64,000 nt of DNA, taken from positions 1 to 64,000 of the forward strand of contig DASXSB010000039.1 in the NCBI GenBank assembly GCA_036506275.1, in the 5' to 3' direction. The notes beneath the pieces were generated by a model, which was not told the origin of the DNA, made no database searches, and was given only the letters and a program-made list of their open reading frames with translations. Of this stretch, positions 60,262 to 64,000 are shown piece after piece. This DNA is from DASXSB01 sp036506275. GTDB taxonomy: Bacteria; Methylomirabilota; Methylomirabilia; Rokubacteriales; CSP1-6. Both the position numbers and the translations under genes were made by a program. The stretch's first letter is position 1. Each line of letters begins with the position of its first letter.

Positions 60262-60276
60262 GGGGCCCAAACGGGG
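60262..60276. repeat. Right copy of the near-identical direct repeat
   Basis: GGGGCCCAAACGGGG, matching 54082-54095 except for one extra A. Just before it CCCCGC-ACT-GCGGGG (60251-60265) forms a 6-bp hairpin. It lies inside the block of gene fragments. Confidence 0.4.
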
Positions 60277-60368
60277 CCCAGCGGTCGTTAGAACCACGTA
60301 TCATGGCGTTTCACCTGGTTACTGTGAGCGGCTGGAAGCCCGCAGAATGTGACAGAACGTGATACCGG

Positions 60369-60458
60369 GTGAGACCGTTTCAGATGCACCTCGGAAAGCC
60401 CATTGAGCCGTCCGACCTCGTGGCCGCATTCGCCTCCTTGGCGTCCGCGGGAAGGTGA
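60369..60458 (+). pseudogene. C-terminal remnant of a response-regulator receiver domain
   Basis: The frame reads PFQMHLGKPIEPSDLVAAFA and SLASAGR before TGA. H-L-x-KP-x-x-P-x-x-L-V-A-A-V is the beta5-alpha5 end of receiver domains in hybrid kinases and regulators. Nothing upstream is coding in this frame. It is the third gene end in 1.1 kb of decayed DNA. The stretch 60159-60368 otherwise holds no gene I can support. Confidence 0.55.
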
Positions 60459-60506
60459 GATCCCGGTCGCGTCGCGTCCAGGTAGCCCCGGTAACCTGAC
60501 CGTCCG

Positions 60507-61865
60507 ATGACTCCCGTGGCGCGGCAACGAACGGACACCGATCTCGTGTTCGACCCTTCGACGTACGTGGAAGGCGTGCCGTTCGCCGCACTCGCTCGGC
60601 TGCGGCGGGAGTCGCCGGTGGTCTGGGTCGAGGAGCGGCCGGTGCTCGGCTGGCCGGGAGGCCCGGGCTTCTGGCTCGTGCTCCGGCACGCCGACGTCGA
60701 GAAGGTGATGACGGAACCAACCATCTTCTCGTCGTCGCTGGGCGGCACCCAGATCCGTGATCCCGCCACCCCCGAAGCGCTCCGCTACGTGCGCCGCAGC
60801 ATGCTCAACATGGACCCGCCCGCGCATTCGCGACTGCGGCGGCTGCTGATGAAGTCCTTCACGCCGCGGGCGGTGGCCCAGCTCGAAGAGCGAATACGCG
60901 AGCACGCGCGCGCGATCGTGGCCCGCGTGGTCGGGGACGCCGACGGCGGGCGGTGCGACTTCGCCAAGGACGTCGCCGCCGACCTCCCGCTGCTGACGCT
61001 GGCCGAGGTGCTGGGCGTGCCCGCGCAGGACCGGATGCTGCTCTTCGACTGGTCGAATCGGGTCATCGGTTACCAGGATCCCGACTACGCGTCGTCCGCC
61101 CACTTCGACCTTGGATCCGGCACCGCGATGGCGCGGGAAGCGCTGCGACGACGTCCGTCGCCTGCGCCCGACGGCTCGATGCCCGATCCCCGCACGCGTG
61201 AGGGGATGCCGGACCTGTATGCGTACGCGCACCTGCTCGCCGAAGAGAAACGTCGCCGGCCCGCGAACGACGTCATGTCGATCTTGCTCGCTCAGGTCGA
61301 CGACGACGGGGGCCAGGTCTCCGTCGAGGAATTCGAGAACATGTTCTGGCTCTTCGCCGTCGCCGGCAACGAGACGCTGCGCAACGGACTGCCCGGGGCC
61401 TGCATCGCGCTCCTCGATCATCATCGCGTGCAGGACGAGCTGCGCGCGGATCTCTCGCTCATGCCAGGCGCGGTCGAGGAGCTGCTGCGGTGGTGGACGC
61501 CGGTGATGACGTTTCGCCGCACCGCGGTCTCGGATTGCCGCCTCGGCGGCGTCGACATCCGCGCCGGCCAGAAGGTCGTCGTCTCCTTCACCTCGGCCAA
61601 CCGGGACGAGACCGTGTTCGTCGATCCCGACCGGCTGGACATCCGCCGGCACCCGAACCCTCACCTGGTGTTCGGGCACGGCCCTCACTTCTGCCTGGGA
61701 GCTCAGCTCGCGCGAGTGCAGATGCGCGCGCTGTTCGCGGAGGTTCTCACGCGGATGGGTCGCCTCGAGTACGACGGTGAGCCGTCGTACCTGCGCTCGA
61801 ACTTCCAGCGCGGCGTGAAGCGCTTGCCGATTCGCTGGTGGCGGGCGACGCGATCGGCCTCATGA
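60507..61865 (+). CDS. Cytochrome P450
   Basis: A 452-aa soluble bacterial P450. Haem cysteine C396 is in FGHGPHFCLGAQLAR; the I-helix oxygen motif is AVAGNETLRN; the K-helix ExxR is EELLR; LNMDPPAHSRLRRLLMKSF is typical of CYP125/CYP107-like enzymes. It would hydroxylate a hydrophobic substrate such as a sterol or terpenoid with ferredoxin electrons; substrate is inference. No ferredoxin is nearby. Its stop overlaps the following hydrolase by 4 nt. Confidence 0.93.
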   Translation: MTPVARQRTDTDLVFDPSTYVEGVPFAALARLRRESPVVWVEERPVLGWPGGPGFWLVLRHADVEKVMTEPTIFSSSLGGTQIRDPATPEALRYVRRSMLNMDPPAHSRLRRLLMKSFTPRAVAQLEERIREHARAIVARVVGDADGGRCDFAKDVAADLPLLTLAEVLGVPAQDRMLLFDWSNRVIGYQDPDYASSAHFDLGSGTAMAREALRRRPSPAPDGSMPDPRTREGMPDLYAYAHLLAEEKRRRPANDVMSILLAQVDDDGGQVSVEEFENMFWLFAVAGNETLRNGLPGACIALLDHHRVQDELRADLSLMPGAVEELLRWWTPVMTFRRTAVSDCRLGGVDIRAGQKVVVSFTSANRDETVFVDPDRLDIRRHPNPHLVFGHGPHFCLGAQLARVQMRALFAEVLTRMGRLEYDGEPSYLRSNFQRGVKRLPIRWWRATRSAS

Positions 61866-62629
61866 CCGACGTGCGAATGCAGAGCGGCGGGGACGGGGAC
61901 CCGGTCTTGCTGCTGTTGCACGGCCTCGGCGCCACCGGTGATGTCTGGAGCGGCCTGCGCGACCTCTCGCGCACGAGGTGGCCCGGAAGGTGGGTCGCTC
62001 CCGACCTGCCGGGGCACGGGGGCTCGCCGCGTCTTTCGCGTTACTCCTTCGGTCATCTCGCCGCCGCCGTGGCGGGGACAGTGTCGTCCGCGAACCGCGT
62101 CGTCGTCCTCGGCCACTCCCTGGGCGGGGTCGTCGCGCTCGCGCTCGCCAGCGGATGGTTCGGCGTTCGGATCTCCGCGGCATGCGGACTCGGCATCAAG
62201 GTCGCGTGGACGGACGAGGAACTGGCTCGTGCCCGCGCCCTCGCGGCCCGGGGAAATCCCGTGTACGCGACCCGCCGCGAAGCGGCGGAGCGACATCTGA
62301 AGCTTGCGGGGCTGACGGGGCTCGTGACACCGGAAGCCGTGCCGGAGGCCGCGCTCGTTCACGGCGACGATGGCTGGACGGTTGCCTTCGACCCGGCGGC
62401 ATTTGCGATCGGCGCGCCCGACATGCCGGGCCTCCTCGCGGCCTCGCGGGCGCCCGTGATCCTCGCCGCCGGCGAACGAGATTCGATGTGTAGACGGGAT
62501 CAACTCCAAGAGCTCGTATCCGATCCTGTAATTCTCCCCGGCCTTGGTCACAACGCGCACGTGGAGTCCCCCGACGCGGTATGGCCGCTGCTCGAGCGGC
62601 TGCGGGAGGCGAAGGCGGGCCTTCGTTGA
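61862..62629 (+). CDS. Alpha/beta hydrolase
   Basis: A 255-aa hydrolase. LLLLHGLGATGDVW forms the oxyanion region, GHSLGG the nucleophile elbow, AAGERDSM holds the acid Asp, and GLGHNAHVES the His. Substrate unknown; ester, lactone or C-C bond cleavage is possible. ATG 61862 overlaps the P450 stop (ATGA), so the two probably act on the same compound. It converges with the META lipoprotein gene. Confidence 0.88.
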   Translation: MTDVRMQSGGDGDPVLLLLHGLGATGDVWSGLRDLSRTRWPGRWVAPDLPGHGGSPRLSRYSFGHLAAAVAGTVSSANRVVVLGHSLGGVVALALASGWFGVRISAACGLGIKVAWTDEELARARALAARGNPVYATRREAAERHLKLAGLTGLVTPEAVPEAALVHGDDGWTVAFDPAAFAIGAPDMPGLLAASRAPVILAAGERDSMCRRDQLQELVSDPVILPGLGHNAHVESPDAVWPLLERLREAKAGLR

Positions 62630-62647
62630 TCGCGACCGAGAACCGGT

Positions 62648-63079
62648 TCAGCGGGCGGGTGCGAGCGGCGTGAAGCGAACGCGCACGCGTCCGGCGCCAT
62701 CGAGGAGTCGGAGCGTGTCGCCCTCGCGCCGGAACGTGGTCGTGGCGTTGAGGGCCGCCAGGAACGCGCGCTCCTGCTCCATGACCGGAGTCGGGCACGC
62801 CATGCGCGTGGTCCCCGTCGGCTTCAGCTTGACGACGCCGTCACCGAGCTCGAGGCCGCCGAAGTAGCGATTGCACGCGGTGTTGCCGACGATCCGCTGC
62901 GCGCTCTCGAACGTCAGCGTGGGATTGATGCGCTCGAGCACGGGACGTCCGTCGATCTCCTGAGCGAGCCAGGACGTGCCGATGAGCGAGGCGCCGGCGG
63001 CCGGGCGGTCAGCGGAGCGGCATCCGGACACCAGCCCCGCCCCCAAGGCCAACGTCAGCGCGACCGTCAGGACGTTGAT
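62648..63079 (-). CDS. META-domain lipoprotein (HslJ-like)
   Basis: A 143-aa protein. A signal peptide with lipobox VSGC is followed by SLIGTSWLAQEIDGRPV, NPTLTFE, GNTACNRYFGG, GTTRMACP and FLAALNATTTFRREGDTL: the META/HslJ fold. It would be anchored in the membrane facing the periplasm. There is no in-frame ATG, GTG or TTG before the signal peptide. ATC 63079 lies 6 nt after AAAGGA (63086-63091) and begins INVLTVALTLALGAG, so it is used here. It overlaps the MscS gene by 13 nt. Confidence 0.8.
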   Translation of the reverse strand: MNVLTVALTLALGAGLVSGCRSADRPAAGASLIGTSWLAQEIDGRPVLERINPTLTFESAQRIVGNTACNRYFGGLELGDGVVKLKPTGTTRMACPTPVMEQERAFLAALNATTTFRREGDTLRLLDGAGRVRVRFTPLAPAR

Positions 63080-64000
63080 GCGGAATCCTTTGGCACATCG
63101 TGCGAGCGGACGTCCACGTCGTTCGAGCGCGCGGGCGCCGTGAACCACTTCGATTTCGGCACCACGACCGCGCGCTCGGGTTGCGCTTCGAAGGCGGGCA
63201 CCATGATCTGGACGCCGAACTCGTTGAACGCGTCCTGGATCTGCGCGTGCAACTCGGACAGGACGCGGAAGCGCAACTCGGGCGTCTCGATGTGGGCGCG
63301 CACCTCGTACTGCACGGCGAAGTCGGACAGCGCGCGTTGCACGACGTACGGCCGTGGCTCCTTGCGCACGTGCGGCGTGCGCTCGGCGGCGAGCAACAGC
63401 AGCGCGTGCACCTGCCGCCACGGCTGATCGTAGCCGATGGTGGCGGTGGCCGCGACGAGAGCGCCGCCCTCGAGGCGCGAGTAGTTCGTCACCGTCGTGC
63501 CCGCCAGCACCGCGTTCGGGATGGTGATCTCCTCGCGCTTCGCCGTCACCAGCTTCGTGGACAGGAGACCGACCTCGCTCACGAAGCCCGTGATGTCCCC
63601 CGTGTGGATCAGCTCCCCCGGGCGCAGCGCGCGCGAATACACCACGAGGAGGCCGCTCATGACGTGGTTCACGAGCCCGGCGGAGCCGAGCGACACCATG
63701 AGGCCGGTGAAGATCCCGATGGCCTTGAAGGAGTCGCTCTCCGAGCCCGGGATGTACTCGTAGGCCACGGTGAGCGCGAAGATCCAGATCACGACGGCGG
63801 TGATCCGGCGGGTGGCGCCGGCGGTGTCCGGTTTCAAGAGCCCGACCGTGATGGTGCCGTCCTCGACGGCGCGGAAGAACACCCCGACCATGCGGACCAC
63901 GAACCGTGTCAGGAGGAAGATCAACACGACGGCAAAGAGACCGGGGAGGGCGCCCAGCGCCCCCGTGGCCAGACCCGCCAGCAGGTCGACGAGATAGCCG
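63067..64000 (-). CDS. MscS-family mechanosensitive channel (5' end beyond window)
   Basis: The last 311 residues are present. Two or three helices precede the pore helix IFTGLMVSLGSAGLVNHVMSG, and the beta domain follows with GDITGFVSEVGLLSTKLVTA, REEITIPNAVLAG, and VTNYSRLEGG. A C-terminal alpha/beta part ends DVRSHDVPKDSASTS. It releases solutes under membrane tension. The N-terminal part lies outside the window. The META gene begins inside its 3' end. Confidence 0.88.
   Translation of the reverse strand, partial: GYLVDLLAGLATGALGALPGLFAVVLIFLLTRFVVRMVGVFFRAVEDGTITVGLLKPDTAGATRRITAVVIWIFALTVAYEYIPGSESDSFKAIGIFTGLMVSLGSAGLVNHVMSGLLVVYSRALRPGELIHTGDITGFVSEVGLLSTKLVTAKREEITIPNAVLAGTTVTNYSRLEGGALVAATATIGYDQPWRQVHALLLLAAERTPHVRKEPRPYVVQRALSDFAVQYEVRAHIETPELRFRVLSELHAQIQDAFNEFGVQIMVPAFEAQPERAVVVPKSKWFTAPARSNDVDVRSHDVPKDSASTS

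Overview
This is 64 kb of very GC-rich bacterial chromosome with strong third-position GC bias, densely packed on both strands. I see no rRNA, CRISPR array or recognisable transposase. A periplasm and outer membrane are implied by RlpA, a bifunctional PBP1, a TatA-like protein, signal peptides and a lipoprotein. Sigma-54 regulators, several ATP-dependent DNA ligases, glycine-rich RRM proteins, an HD-GYP protein and LexA point to an environmental, uncultivated-type Gram-negative lineage such as Rokubacteria/Methylomirabilota or a deltaproteobacterium-like group. That placement is inference from gene content; no ribosomal marker is present.

Layout. 1-9.6 kb: a ketopantoate-reductase tail, soluble transhydrogenase, an RRM protein, PilZ, a methyltransferase, membrane proteins, a radical SAM protein and RecQ. 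9.7-13.5 kb: HhH protein, a cysteine-less isochorismatase homologue, HAD hydrolase, a second RRM protein, GIY-YIG and hemerythrin, closed by a clear terminator. 13.6-24.9 kb: an SLC13 permease remnant, a LigD of ligase-polymerase type, RlpA and PBP1, an amidase operon, PRC-barrel and metallo-beta-lactamase-fold proteins, then a stand-alone LigD-type phosphoesterase followed by a second ATP ligase. 24.9-31 kb: a HAD-ATPase fusion, a secreted protein broken by one stop codon, DUF72, a glycosyltransferase and a third RRM protein. 31-39.9 kb: DedA, an NtrBC-type pair, AI-2E-type permease, GlgM-like glycosyltransferase, HAD-IIA and lipid kinase.

39.9-45.5 kb is a regulatory block: an ExeA-type ATPase, two sigma-54 activators (one with a degenerate receiver), a CheY-like regulator, a good sigma-54 promoter, a TatA-like protein with a metal-site tail, and LexA with a palindromic operator in its promoter. 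45.5-53.9 kb: a GAF-HD-GYP protein, a LIG1-type ATP ligase followed by a RecA/KaiC-like ATPase, an amidohydrolase, a CCA-adding-enzyme homologue and a peptide-type ABC binding protein.

tRNA-Gly(CCC) at 53.96 kb begins an accessory interval with less extreme GC: an operon of DUF4331, TPR and two nickel/cobalt transporters, then a run of gene fragments, bracketed by near-identical 14-15-base direct repeats. The window ends with a P450/hydrolase pair, a META lipoprotein and an MscS channel.

Recurring themes are DNA-break repair parts (split LigD modules, three ligases, RecQ, LexA, but no Ku here), three RRM proteins, decayed or active-site-defective homologues, and three genes whose best-supported start codon appears to be ATC.
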